Made by a program: the position numbers and the translations under genes. A stretch of DNA of 64,000 nucleotides from Sphaerisporangium siamense. GTDB lineage: Bacteria; Actinomycetota; Actinomycetes; Streptosporangiales; Streptosporangiaceae. This document shows, piece by piece, positions 51,001-58,932 of this stretch. Position 1 is the stretch's first letter. The number at the start of each line of letters is the position of its first letter. The stretch is taken from contig NZ_JACHND010000001.1 in NCBI RefSeq assembly GCF_014205275.1, forward strand, positions 434,001-498,000, in the 5' to 3' direction. The notes under the pieces are model-generated. The model made no database searches and was not told the origin of the DNA. It was given only the letters and a program-made list of their open reading frames with translations.

Positions 51001-51026
51001 GTCCCACCGCCCGGAGCCGGTGGGAC
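51001..51026 (+). terminator. Terminator of the glycan operon
   Basis: GTCCCACCG (51001-51009) and CGGTGGGAC (51018-51026) form a perfect 9-bp stem with an 8-nt loop, 29 nt after the aminotransferase stop. A related GCCGGTGGGGCGGGC element precedes it. Confidence 0.65.
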
Positions 51027-51137
51027 GGCGCGCACGGGACGTCCCACGGACCCCATCCCGGCGGGGGGACGGCACGGGCACACGGGTACGCCATCATGGC
51101 TGGTGTCCGGAATCGACCGAGACCGGGAGGGGTGCGC

Positions 51138-51998
51138 GTGTCGTCGACGGCTGCCGTGAGCGGATCGCGAACGGTCCGGGAACTCCAGGAGCGGGCGGCC
51201 CGCGCGCTGCCCGCCGAACACGTCACCGACCTCGACGGCTGGTGGCTGCGCCACGCCCCGCACTGCTCCTGGTGGATCGGCACGGTCCTCCCCCACGGCG
51301 ACGCCGACCCCGGCGACATGGCCCGCCGGATCACCGCCGCCGAGCGCTTCTACACCGCCCGCGGCACCACCACCCGCTTCCAGATCACCCCGGAAGCCTG
51401 CCCCCCGGCCCTCGACCCCCTCCTCGCCGCCCGCGGCTACCACCGCGAAAGCCCCATCTCCCTCCAAACCGCCCGCACAACCGAAGTACTCACCCACACC
51501 TCCCGCAACCGACCAGGCCTACCGGAGAACCGGCCGGACCTACTGGGGAACCGACCGAGCCTGCCGGAGGACCGACCACCAGGTCTGCTGGAGGACCGGC
51601 TGCGCGTAGAGCTGGACGAGCGTCCGACCCGCGCGTGGTTCGACGTCTGGTGCGCCGTCCACGCCCACGACGACCCCCGCCCCGAATGGGACCTCCTCCA
51701 CCGCGTGGACCAGCCGTCCGCCTACGCCCGCGCGCTGCTCGGCGACGAGGTGATCGCGGTCGGCCGCACCGTAGCGGACACCGGCTGGGCCGGCGTCTTC
51801 GGCATGGTCACCCTCCCCCACCACCGTGGCAAAGGCGCCGCCCACACCATCCTCAACGCCCTAGCCACCTGGTCCACCACCCAAAACGCCCCAAACATGT
51901 ACCTCCAAGCAGAACAAACCAACCCCAAAGCCCTCCACCTCTACACCCACACCACCTTCACCGAACTGACCACCTTCCACTACCGCACAGCCAAGTGA
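51138..51998 (+). CDS. GNAT family acetyltransferase with internal tandem repeat
   Basis: A 286-residue protein. The C-terminal GNAT core is clear: 'AGVFGMVTLPHHRGKGAAHTILNALATWSTT' (acetyl-CoA loop), 'MYLQAEQTNPKALHLYTHTTFTELTTFHYRTAK'. The N-terminal half is a degenerate GNAT-like or substrate domain. Between them (about residues 120-152) is a repeat of NRPxLPE-type heptads encoded by near-identical 21-nt units. Codon choice toward the 3' end is less G/C-ending than elsewhere. The substrate is unknown. GTG 51138 has GGGAGGGG 6 nt upstream; ATG 51096 is in frame. Confidence 0.8.
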   Translation: MSSTAAVSGSRTVRELQERAARALPAEHVTDLDGWWLRHAPHCSWWIGTVLPHGDADPGDMARRITAAERFYTARGTTTRFQITPEACPPALDPLLAARGYHRESPISLQTARTTEVLTHTSRNRPGLPENRPDLLGNRPSLPEDRPPGLLEDRLRVELDERPTRAWFDVWCAVHAHDDPRPEWDLLHRVDQPSAYARALLGDEVIAVGRTVADTGWAGVFGMVTLPHHRGKGAAHTILNALATWSTTQNAPNMYLQAEQTNPKALHLYTHTTFTELTTFHYRTAK

Positions 51999-52001
51999 AA
52001 C

Positions 52002-52100
52002 GTGAAGGCCATCCCCACCTTGCCGGTGCTGGAACGTCTGGCACGCGCCCTCGACGCGGACGTCGAAGTCCGCCTGACGCCGAAGACTCCAGCCGCCTGA
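52002..52100 (+). pseudogene. Remnant of an XRE-type helix-turn-helix regulator (C-terminal piece)
   Basis: A 32-codon frame reads 'TLPVLERLARALDADVEVRLTPKTPAA', the typical end of small XRE regulators after the recognition helices. The helix-turn-helix part is missing. The upstream DNA is the end of the GNAT gene, 3 nt away. It is probably the leftover of a deletion or insertion at this point. GTG 52002 without a ribosome site makes translation unlikely. Confidence 0.5.
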
Positions 52101-52236
52101 GACAGACTCTTGCGGCGGGCCGAGGCCTTGCCCGTATGCTGGGGACCCAGACGTTTCGTCGATGGTCCGGGCGCGCCGCTGAAAGCGTCCCTCTCATGTC
52201 GCACCTTCATCACGCGGAGGCCGTCCGCACGTTCTG

Positions 52237-52758
52237 GTGAGCCGGCCCGCCGTGCGCGTCCGCACACCCAAGGAACTGCGTGCCGAGCGGCGGCGGCGTC
52301 CGCCTCGCTGCCTCGGTCATCTGCTCGCCGCCCCGCTGTGGCCGTTGCACGGGGTCAACCTGGGCACGCTGCTGCGCACCTGTGACGCCGTCGGCGCGTG
52401 CCTGGCCGTACCCCGGCTTCCCTGGGTGCGGGAGGCACTCGACCGGGGGAACACGCTCCGGCACTCGTCGTGCGTCCACTGGGTCCGCGACCCGCTGGAC
52501 TGGCTCGCCACGCGGCGGGAGGACGGGGCGTCCGTCCTCGGGGTCGAGCTGGCCGAGAACGCGATCCGGCTGGCCGACCTGCCCATGGCCCGCCGGCCGA
52601 CCGTCGCCGTGCTCGGCCACGAGCGGGACGGCATCCCGCCCGAGGCGCTCGACCTTCTCGACGGCGTGGTGGAGATCCCCATGATCGGCGCGGGGGACAG
52701 CCTCAACGTGGCGGTCGCGGGCTCGCTGGTGCTCTACAAACTCGCAGGCTTCGCCTGA
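52237..52758 (+). CDS. SPOUT (TrmH/SpoU) family RNA methyltransferase
   Basis: A 173-residue protein comprising only the knotted catalytic domain. Motif 1 is 'GVNLGTLLRTCDAVGACLAV' with the family Asn and Arg, motif 2 is 'PTVAVLGHERDGIPPEALDLLD', and motif 3 is 'VEIPMIGAGDSLNVAVAGSLVLYKLAG'. It 2'-O-methylates a ribose in tRNA or rRNA. The RNA target is not inferable, and it lacks the extra N-terminal substrate domain of larger relatives. GTG 52237 is used, with GGAGG somewhat far upstream. Confidence 0.9.
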   Translation: MSRPAVRVRTPKELRAERRRRPPRCLGHLLAAPLWPLHGVNLGTLLRTCDAVGACLAVPRLPWVREALDRGNTLRHSSCVHWVRDPLDWLATRREDGASVLGVELAENAIRLADLPMARRPTVAVLGHERDGIPPEALDLLDGVVEIPMIGAGDSLNVAVAGSLVLYKLAGFA

Positions 52759-52893
52759 AGCCCGAAGACACACGAAGGCACCCATGGAACCGCCCCGGGA
52801 TCCGCCATCGCGGGCAGTCCCTGCCCGGAAATGTCCCGCGACCGCGGTTCCGGCTTTCGCGTCAAGGGTTTCTGGTGCGGTTCCGGGTTCGTG

Positions 52894-53748
52894 TCAGGGC
52901 TTTCTGCCGACGCCGCCCGCGCAGGCGACCTCGGGTGGCTCGCTCAGCGCGGGATGGCTGGGCCGCCACTTCGTCACCGGGACGACGCCCGGCTCCAGCA
53001 GTGTCAGGCCGTCGAAGTAGCGTGCGATCGTCTCCGGGCTCCGCGCGGTGTAGGGGACCACGCCAGGCCGCGCGTTGTGGTTGCGCAGCGCCTGAACGTA
53101 CGCGGGATCGGTGTCGACGCCGTCGTACAGGGCCAGGTAGCTGCCCGGCGGGAGGGCGTCCATGAGCCGGACCACGATCGACCGCGCCTCGTCGTCGTCG
53201 CCGACCAGCCCGAGGATGCCCATCAGCATGAGCGCGGTGGGCCGGCCGAAATCGAGGGTCTGGGCCGCGGCCTCCAGGATCACCTCCGGCTCGCGCACGT
53301 CCGCCTCGATGTAGTCGGTGACGCCCTCGGGGGTGCTGGTCAGCAGCGCGTGCGCGTGCACCAGCACCAGCGGGTCGTTGTCCACGTAGACGATCCGCGA
53401 CTCCGGCGCGACCCGCTGGGCCACCTCGTGCGTGTTGTCGACGGTGGGCAGACCCGTGCCGATGTCCAGGAACTGGCGGATGCCCGCCTCCCCGGCCAGG
53501 TACCGCACGACCCGGGTGAGCATGTACCGCGAGTGCAGCGCGACGTCGGCCATGCCCGGGAACACCTCCCGGACCCGGTCCCCGGCCTGCCGGTCCACCG
53601 GGTAGTTGTCCTTGCCCCCCAGCAGGTAGTTCCAGACCCGCGCCGAGTGCGGCACGGAGGTGTCGATGCGCGCCCTGCTCAACGGCTGCTTCCGCGCGTC
53701 CCCGGGATCATCTGGACCGGATAAACGCCCGACCGGCTCGTCCACCAT
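52894..53748 (-). CDS. SAM-dependent methyltransferase of the PF04672 (DUF574) family
   Basis: A 284-residue protein of an actinobacteria-specific family. The signature is 'SVPHSARVWNYLLGGKDNYPVDRQAGDRV' at the N-terminus, 'SRYMLTRVVRYLAGEAGIRQFLDIGTGLPTVDNTHEVAQRVAPESRIVYVDNDPLVLVHAHALL' with the SAM site, and 'GGVVPVTKWRP'-type end. The natural substrate is unknown. ATG 53748 has CGGGAG upstream; an earlier frame start at 53808 is unlikely. Confidence 0.9.
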   Translation of the reverse strand: MVDEPVGRLSGPDDPGDARKQPLSRARIDTSVPHSARVWNYLLGGKDNYPVDRQAGDRVREVFPGMADVALHSRYMLTRVVRYLAGEAGIRQFLDIGTGLPTVDNTHEVAQRVAPESRIVYVDNDPLVLVHAHALLTSTPEGVTDYIEADVREPEVILEAAAQTLDFGRPTALMLMGILGLVGDDDEARSIVVRLMDALPPGSYLALYDGVDTDPAYVQALRNHNARPGVVPYTARSPETIARYFDGLTLLEPGVVPVTKWRPSHPALSEPPEVACAGGVGRKP

Positions 53749-53909
53749 GGTGGTTCTCCCGCCCTGTACTGGCTCAACTTTTGCGATTATGCCTGCCCAT
53801 ATCCCCATTAGGAATGACTTGCGCCCCCCGGTCTACCCCAGACGGTCGCGACGGTCCCGGGCGCGACAGGAGCGGGTCGGGTGTACGAGTCCGTGCTTGT
53901 CAGGACGCG

Positions 53910-54257
53910 TTAGGACCTCCGGCGCTCCGTCGCCTTGGAATGTCCCGCACCGGCCCAGGTGATCCAGAGAGTGCGATGTTCCTCGTCGACGGCGTACCAG
54001 ATCCGCCCACCGGCAGTGGCCTCGTACTGCCATTGCTCCAACGTTTCGCCGCCTATCTTGACCGCGCCGAGTGCTCCCTTCAGTGGGTGCTGGCGAGCGT
54101 CCACCTTGCGCGGATCGCTCGTGATCGCCACCCAGGCGCGGTCCGTGTTCTCTGGTGCTTGCGCCAGAAGGTGCCTCCATCCTTCAGACGCCCTACGGTC
54201 CGCGAAAAGGACTTTCCAGGGGTTCGGGCGTGGAACCTCCTGACCGCGAGAGGTCAC
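53910..54257 (-). CDS. Putative RelE/ParE-like toxin
   Basis: A 115-residue protein. 'PNPWKVLFADRRASEGWRHLLAQAPENTDRAWVAITSDPRK' and 'QHPLKGALGAVKIGGETLEQWQYEATAGGRIWYAVDEEHRTLWITWAGAGHSKATERRR' follow the RelE/ParE layout: a helix, a beta sheet, then a basic C-terminus. Catalytic residues are not certain. GTG 54257 overlaps the stop of the upstream gene (GTGA), the coupled antitoxin-first order of type II modules. It could alternatively be an uncharacterised regulator pair. Confidence 0.6.
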   Translation of the reverse strand: MTSRGQEVPRPNPWKVLFADRRASEGWRHLLAQAPENTDRAWVAITSDPRKVDARQHPLKGALGAVKIGGETLEQWQYEATAGGRIWYAVDEEHRTLWITWAGAGHSKATERRRS

Positions 54258-54718
54258 TGCGGCTCGCTCAGAGGTCTGTCGACCTCTTCGCCGTTGCCGG
54301 GGAAGGGGCCCTGGAGGCGTCGGGCGAGGTTGGGGTCGCTCCACACGATGGCGGTGGAGCGCCAGGCGGTGAGGGCATGGCTGAAGGGGATCAACTCCCC
54401 TGTGTCGGCTCCGGCGACGAGGTGACCGAGCAGTTCACGTACGCAGAGGTGGCGTTCGTCCTCGGGCAGCCATGTGGTCCACGGGAGTTCCTCGCCCAGC
54501 ACTTCCTCAGCGAGGTCGCTGTTGCGCCGGGCCAGGATCGCCAGGGCGCGGGCGGCGATGCGCAGGGTCGCGGCACCTGCCTCGAAGCGTTCCGCGCGCA
54601 TCAGGACGAGGTTCTCGTCATCTCTGCGTTCGAGAATGACGTCGGCGTCGTCCAGCGACGGCAGCACCTGCGAAGGACCGCGAAGGAAGGCGCTGTACGG
54701 GAAATTCTTCGTCGCCAT
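54254..54718 (-). CDS. Putative antitoxin (Phd/DUF6247-like)
   Basis: A 154-residue protein beginning 'MATKNFPYSAFLRGPSQVLPSLDDADVILERRDDENLVLMRAERFE'. This resembles the N-terminal DNA-binding half of Phd-like antitoxins. A helical C-terminus probably wraps the toxin. ATG 54718 or 54727 are both possible; neither has a strong ribosome site. A short inverted repeat stands just upstream, as expected for autoregulation. It is coupled to the toxin-like gene by GTGA. Confidence 0.6.
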   Translation of the reverse strand: MATKNFPYSAFLRGPSQVLPSLDDADVILERRDDENLVLMRAERFEAGAATLRIAARALAILARRNSDLAEEVLGEELPWTTWLPEDERHLCVRELLGHLVAGADTGELIPFSHALTAWRSTAIVWSDPNLARRLQGPFPGNGEEVDRPLSEPQ

Positions 54719-54730
54719 GATTTCCATGGT

Positions 54731-54748
54731 ATCTGAACTACATCAGAT
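54731..54748 (-). promoter_or_regulatory. Inverted repeat before the toxin-antitoxin pair
   Basis: ATCTGA-ACTACA-TCAGAT is a perfect 6-6-6 inverted repeat 13-30 nt before the antitoxin start, where an autoregulating antitoxin would bind. Confidence 0.5.
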
Positions 54749-54877
54749 GCCCCCGGGCCCGCCATCGATCCTGCGCCCTGGCGCTCCATCTGTTGGATCG
54801 TCCCGTACGAGAACACTGGCCGTGTCTTGCGTCGCTGATCGGTCGCAGCGCGACCACGATGGTGAACGAAGTGCGGA

Positions 54878-54910
54878 GGGGTGCCCGCGCCCCCCATAGG
54901 CGGGCACCCC
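54878..54910. terminator. Hairpin of unclear assignment
   Basis: GGGGTGCCCGC (54878-54888) and GCGGGCACCCC (54900-54910) form a perfect 11-bp stem with an 11-nt loop. No gene with a clear end sits just upstream on either strand, so it may mark the end of a lost gene. Confidence 0.5.
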
Positions 54911-55293
54911 CGGTTCGTGGGAGCGGCGTCGGCCCCGTCGAGGCGGGGGCGCCGGTCGGTGGTGGGCTTGCGTGATGGGCTGGTTGGAGCGGTGGGACGC
55001 GTTCTTGTGTCCGGGCGGCGGTGAAGGGGAACCGGGATGGGGGTCAAGGCGGAAGCGGTGAAGGTGAGGGCTGTCGCGGGGGGCAGGGCGGCAGGCCACG
55101 CCGTCCCGGGCCGGGGTCGGCCCGGTGGGAGGGGACCGCGGGGTGCGACTGTGACACGGGGGTCTCCCTGCTCAGTGGCGTGATGCCTGCTCAGTGCGTG
55201 TGGTGCGGTGCCATAAGCATGTCGGCGTGAGCTCTCACGATCGATCCTGCCTGCTGGAGTCATGAGGTACCGCCAGCCCTACCTCCGCACACG
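54911..55293. other. Gene-free stretch, probably decayed
   Basis: The stretch is G-rich on the plus strand, with no supported gene. Several short frames exist without ribosome sites. The repeated motif CTGCTCAGTG occurs twice near 55170-55200. Its position between a solitary hairpin and a truncated coding fragment suggests a region that has lost genes. Confidence 0.4.
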
Positions 55294-55446
55294 GTGCGCC
55301 GTGACGCGGCGATCGACAACGCGATCACCTCGGTATCCGGCCTCCAGACGGAGACCCGCGGTTTCGCGTCGGGCTACGCCGACCAGGTCACCAGCGACTG
55401 GCGGTCCTACGTCACCGCCAAGAACGACGGCGTCCCGCTCTTCTGA
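55294..55446 (+). pseudogene. C-terminal coding remnant of unknown protein
   Basis: A 50-codon frame with protein-like composition and a stop at 55444. It includes 'RRDAAIDNAITSVSGLQTE' and 'ASGYADQVTSDWRSYVTAK'. There is no ribosome site, and the frame has no convincing upstream start. I do not recognise the family. It looks like the end of a larger gene whose front part was lost. Confidence 0.3.
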
Positions 55447-55469
55447 CGTCCGCCGAGTTCACCCCGGAC

Positions 55470-56816
55470 TCATCTCACCACTGAGTGGCTGGGTTGGGTC
55501 TGGAGGCGCCATAGGGCGCCGCAGCAGCCGAGGATCAGGAACATGACGTTGGTGATCATCGGGAAGCTGAAGGCGTCGAAGGTGCCGAAGCCGAAGATGG
55601 CGACCGCCGCGGAGGCGGCGAAGCACTGGGCGAGGTGGCGGGTCTCGGGGTCGGTGGAGGCGCGGCGGGCGCGGCGGGCCAGGACCCAGCCGGAGGCCAG
55701 GAACAGAAGCAGCGCCCCCAGGCCGAAGAGGCCGGTCTCCAGGGACGACATCAGGTACTGGTTGTCGATGACGCGGTACATGCTCGGCAGGTACGTGGCG
55801 AAGCCCTGCCCGAACAGGGGGCGTTGGGAGACGGCGGCGATGACGGCGTCGTAGTCGCCGGTGCGCGTGGTGGAGTTCTCGTCGGCGCCGATGACCGAGA
55901 TGAGGTTGAGCACGGTGCCGATCAGACCGGGGATCATCAGGCGCATGACGATCGACGAGGCCCCGAAGATCAGGATCGCCCGCAGCCGCCACTCCGACGG
56001 CCAGGTCGGCAGGAGCACGACCATCACCACGAACAGGCCGAGGATGGCGGACCGGGACACGCTCATCGGCAGCGCCGCGGCGATCAGCACGACCATCGCC
56101 CATCGCTTGCGGCGCTGCTCGGGGATGCGGCAGAAGATCGCGCCGTGCAGGGCCAGGGGCAGCACGGCGGCGAGCACGACGCCGAGCTCGATGGGGTGGG
56201 TGGCGGTGCCGGAGGGGCGGAAGAAGCCCTCCCGCTCGAACAGGACGGCCGAGCCCTTCTCGACGAGGCCGGGCAGCGCCAGGTACTGGGTGACCTCGAT
56301 GCCGGTGAAGAACTGGATCATGGCGACGAGCGCGGGGAAGCTCGCCCCCATGACGATGCGCTGCCGGAGGGTCTCCAGGCGGTCCATGCTGGTGATGCCG
56401 TCGGCGGTGACGAGCGCGATGCCGGCCCAGCCCGCGACGAGCACGAGCCCGAGGTCGGCGGCGTTGAGCTCGTCGCCCGACAGCGGGCGGGTGTTGGCCG
56501 CGACGTAGCTGGCCAGCACGGCGAGGGCGAAGACGACGATGACCACCCGGACCGGCTGGCGGCCGCGGATCGGCGTCCACCGGGGGGACAGGGTGGACAT
56601 CAGGTACCAGACGAGCAGGAGCACGGCGACCATCGAGGACGGCGACCCGGCTCCGCCGAGCGGCCCCACGATGTACCGCGCGGGCATGACGAAAAGGACG
56701 ACCAAGAAGAACGTCATGATCGTCACCGGGTCCACGCGCTTCTTGACCCGCCGGCCGCGGCGCTCGGGCCGCCGGACGGGGGGGTGAACCCTCTCGACCG
56801 AAGGTGTGCTCGTCAC
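55470..56816 (-). CDS. O-antigen ligase/polymerase family membrane protein (Wzy-like)
   Basis: A 448-residue membrane protein with about 11 helices. The large outside loop follows 'TYLPSMYRVIDNQYLMSSLETGLFGLGAL', and 'MIQFFTGIEVTQYL', 'PSGTATHPIELGVVLAAVLPLAL' and 'PMSVSRSAILGLFVVMVVLL' are characteristic of the O-antigen ligase superfamily. It probably polymerises the repeat unit exported by the flippase. GTG 56816 overlaps the stop of the Wzz-like gene, so the two are coupled. Confidence 0.85.
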   Translation of the reverse strand: MTSTPSVERVHPPVRRPERRGRRVKKRVDPVTIMTFFLVVLFVMPARYIVGPLGGAGSPSSMVAVLLLVWYLMSTLSPRWTPIRGRQPVRVVIVVFALAVLASYVAANTRPLSGDELNAADLGLVLVAGWAGIALVTADGITSMDRLETLRQRIVMGASFPALVAMIQFFTGIEVTQYLALPGLVEKGSAVLFEREGFFRPSGTATHPIELGVVLAAVLPLALHGAIFCRIPEQRRKRWAMVVLIAAALPMSVSRSAILGLFVVMVVLLPTWPSEWRLRAILIFGASSIVMRLMIPGLIGTVLNLISVIGADENSTTRTGDYDAVIAAVSQRPLFGQGFATYLPSMYRVIDNQYLMSSLETGLFGLGALLLFLASGWVLARRARRASTDPETRHLAQCFAASAAVAIFGFGTFDAFSFPMITNVMFLILGCCGALWRLQTQPSHSVVR

Positions 56817-57997
56817 CGACCCGGCCTGGTGGGATCGAACACGACGTACGGCTCGTCGTCGGCGTCACCGTCGGCGCCCTGCCGATTGGCGGGCTTGGAC
56901 CCGGCGGCCGGACGGGCGGCGCGGCGTCCCTGCACCGGGAACTGGTCGGTCGCCGCGGCGGGGCTCGTGCCAGGGGGCAGGCTCCTGCCCGGCGTCGCGG
57001 AGACGCCGCGGGAAGGCCGCGCGCCGTTGCCCTGCCGTCCGTCGCCGCGCGGGGCGTCGTTCTCGTCGGTCCAGACGTAGAGGTCCTCCACCTTGCCGGA
57101 GGCGCCGTTGGCCGATCCGAGGGTCTCGGGACGCTTCTGGTCGGCCCACGGGTCGCGGGGTTCGGCGCCGCCGGGCTGCCGTGCCGGAGGGGACGAGGAG
57201 CCGGGCCTGCGGTCGTAGCCGCGGGGCTCGGGCGGCTCGATGGGCCGCGGCGGACGCGCGGGCGGCCTGTTGCGCGGGACGGCCGGCCCGGCCGGGCGGG
57301 GGGCGGCGCCGGAGCGGGGCACGCGCTGCTGGTGGGCGGGGACGACGGGGATCGGGCCCGTCCGGCCCGTGACGTGGTCCCCTTGGGCGGCCCTGCGGCG
57401 CTTCTGGGCGAGGGATTCCAGGAACAGGGGGACCCCGATGGTGACGAGCGCGCCGCCGGCGAAGATGATGACGAGCATGCGGATCTTCTTCTCCGGGGTC
57501 ATCTCCGCCTTGTCGGAGGACGTGACCAGCTCGGCCCGGATCGTGGCGTCGGGGAGGATCGACGACTTCTGCTGCACCTCGGTCAGCCGCTCCAGGCTCA
57601 GCTTCGCGAGGGCCTCCATGGTGGCCTGGGCGACCTTGGGGTCGGCGCCGGTGGCGGTGATGTCGAGGAGGGGGCCGCGGGAGTCCTGGGCGAGGCCCAC
57701 GGTGAACTCGGCGGTGTTGCCCCCGTCGTTGAGCTGCTTCAGCGTCCGTTCGTCGCTCATGCCGCGCGCGATCACCTCGGCCGTGATCGTGAGCGAGCCG
57801 TCGAAGGCCAGCCACGGGTTCCCCCCCACCGGCTGTGAACCCTTCCTCGACGACAGGAAGACCACCGTGGCCTTCGATTCGTATTGCCACGGGATCGCGA
57901 AGTACGCCCCGATCGTCGCCGCGAGCGTGACGGCCAGCAACGTCACTGTCACCGGCCACCGCCTGAGCAGTGCACGCAGCGAATCAAGCAGGTCCAT
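56813..57997 (-). CDS. Chain-length determinant (Wzz)-like protein with Pro-rich cytosolic tail
   Basis: A 394-residue protein. A first membrane helix (about 14-35, 'WPVTVTLLAVTLAATIGAYFAI') is followed by an extracytoplasmic domain with 'YESKATVVFLSSRKGSQPVGGNPWLAFDGSLTITAEVIARGMSDE' and 'LLDITATGADPKVAQATMEALAKLSLERL'. A second helix lies near 170-195. The last 200 residues form a disordered Pro/Arg/Gly tail with no Walker motifs, so no BY-kinase is fused. It should set chain length with the polymerase encoded next. Confidence 0.82.
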   Translation of the reverse strand: MDLLDSLRALLRRWPVTVTLLAVTLAATIGAYFAIPWQYESKATVVFLSSRKGSQPVGGNPWLAFDGSLTITAEVIARGMSDERTLKQLNDGGNTAEFTVGLAQDSRGPLLDITATGADPKVAQATMEALAKLSLERLTEVQQKSSILPDATIRAELVTSSDKAEMTPEKKIRMLVIIFAGGALVTIGVPLFLESLAQKRRRAAQGDHVTGRTGPIPVVPAHQQRVPRSGAAPRPAGPAVPRNRPPARPPRPIEPPEPRGYDRRPGSSSPPARQPGGAEPRDPWADQKRPETLGSANGASGKVEDLYVWTDENDAPRGDGRQGNGARPSRGVSATPGRSLPPGTSPAAATDQFPVQGRRAARPAAGSKPANRQGADGDADDEPYVVFDPTRPGR

Positions 57998-58175
57998 AGT
58001 GTCCCTTCACCCCCGCCCGGCGGGCCACGTCCGTCATTCCCACCCCTGCCGAGCCGTCGGGATAGGACGCCCGAGCACCCTGCAACGTTGTCATATCGCC
58101 CTCAAGTGTTTCCTCTGAGTGCTTTCTTTACCAGGCCCCACCCAAAAGTGCTGGCGCCTGTGCCACGATGTTGCG

Positions 58176-58856
58176 GTGCGAAGGCGAGTGGTCGTCAGGT
58201 GTGGCTGCCTGGCGTTGGTCTTCCTGCTCGCCGGTTTCGCGGTGTGGTGGGTGAGGAACAGGTCACCTCTCTACCAGAGTGTGGCGACCGTGGCGTTCGT
58301 CACCAAGACGAGTCACTTCGCGGGCGAGGTGTACGACCACTTCACCGACAATCACATTTTCACCGCTCTGGCCACCGAACGTTTCTTCGACAACCCCGGC
58401 ACGCGCGACCGTCTGCGCGCCCTGGGGGGCACGGCCAAGTTCTCCTACGAGGTCGCGCACTGGGGTAACCAGGAACTTCCGGTGTACGGCCAGCCGTATG
58501 CCACCCTGCAGTCGCTCTCCGGCGACCCGAAGGAATCGATCGACACGCTGAACCTCGCGCTCAAGCTTCTCACCCAGAAGCTGGAAGGCCTGCAGACCTC
58601 GTCGGGCGCGAACGGCCGCGTGATGATCAAGTGGGAGATGATCGGCTCCATCCTGGGGCCGCAGCGGCAGCCTCTGCAGAAGAGCCGCGCCATCGCCGGC
58701 ATCGGGCTGAGCGCGATGCTGGCGTCCGTCGTGGTCATGAGGCTGACCCGCGACCGCAGCCGCGACACTCCCGGCCGCCCCTCGGAGTCGCTGCTGATGA
58801 CGCCCGGCACGCCGCGGCGGCCGAGACCGTCCCGCCTGGCCGGGACGAACACCTAG
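58176..58856 (+). CDS. Second small Wzz-like membrane protein
   Basis: A 226-residue protein. One helix (about 8-28) is followed by 'SPLYQSVATVAFVTKTSHFAGEVYDHFTDNHIFTALATERFFDNP', similar in layout to the extracytoplasmic part of the divergent Wzz-like protein. A second hydrophobic segment is near 185-200 ('AIAGIGLSAMLASVVVM') before a basic tail. GTG 58176 is chosen; it has no ribosome site and may be leaderless. The gene is divergent from the larger Wzz-like gene. Confidence 0.65.
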   Translation: MRRRVVVRCGCLALVFLLAGFAVWWVRNRSPLYQSVATVAFVTKTSHFAGEVYDHFTDNHIFTALATERFFDNPGTRDRLRALGGTAKFSYEVAHWGNQELPVYGQPYATLQSLSGDPKESIDTLNLALKLLTQKLEGLQTSSGANGRVMIKWEMIGSILGPQRQPLQKSRAIAGIGLSAMLASVVVMRLTRDRSRDTPGRPSESLLMTPGTPRRPRPSRLAGTNT

Positions 58857-58932
58857 ATGCCCGTTCCCGCGGGTGACCCACGCTCCGGCGAGCCCGCTGT
58901 GGAGCGTTCCCAGACCAGCCCTGGAGCCCTTC

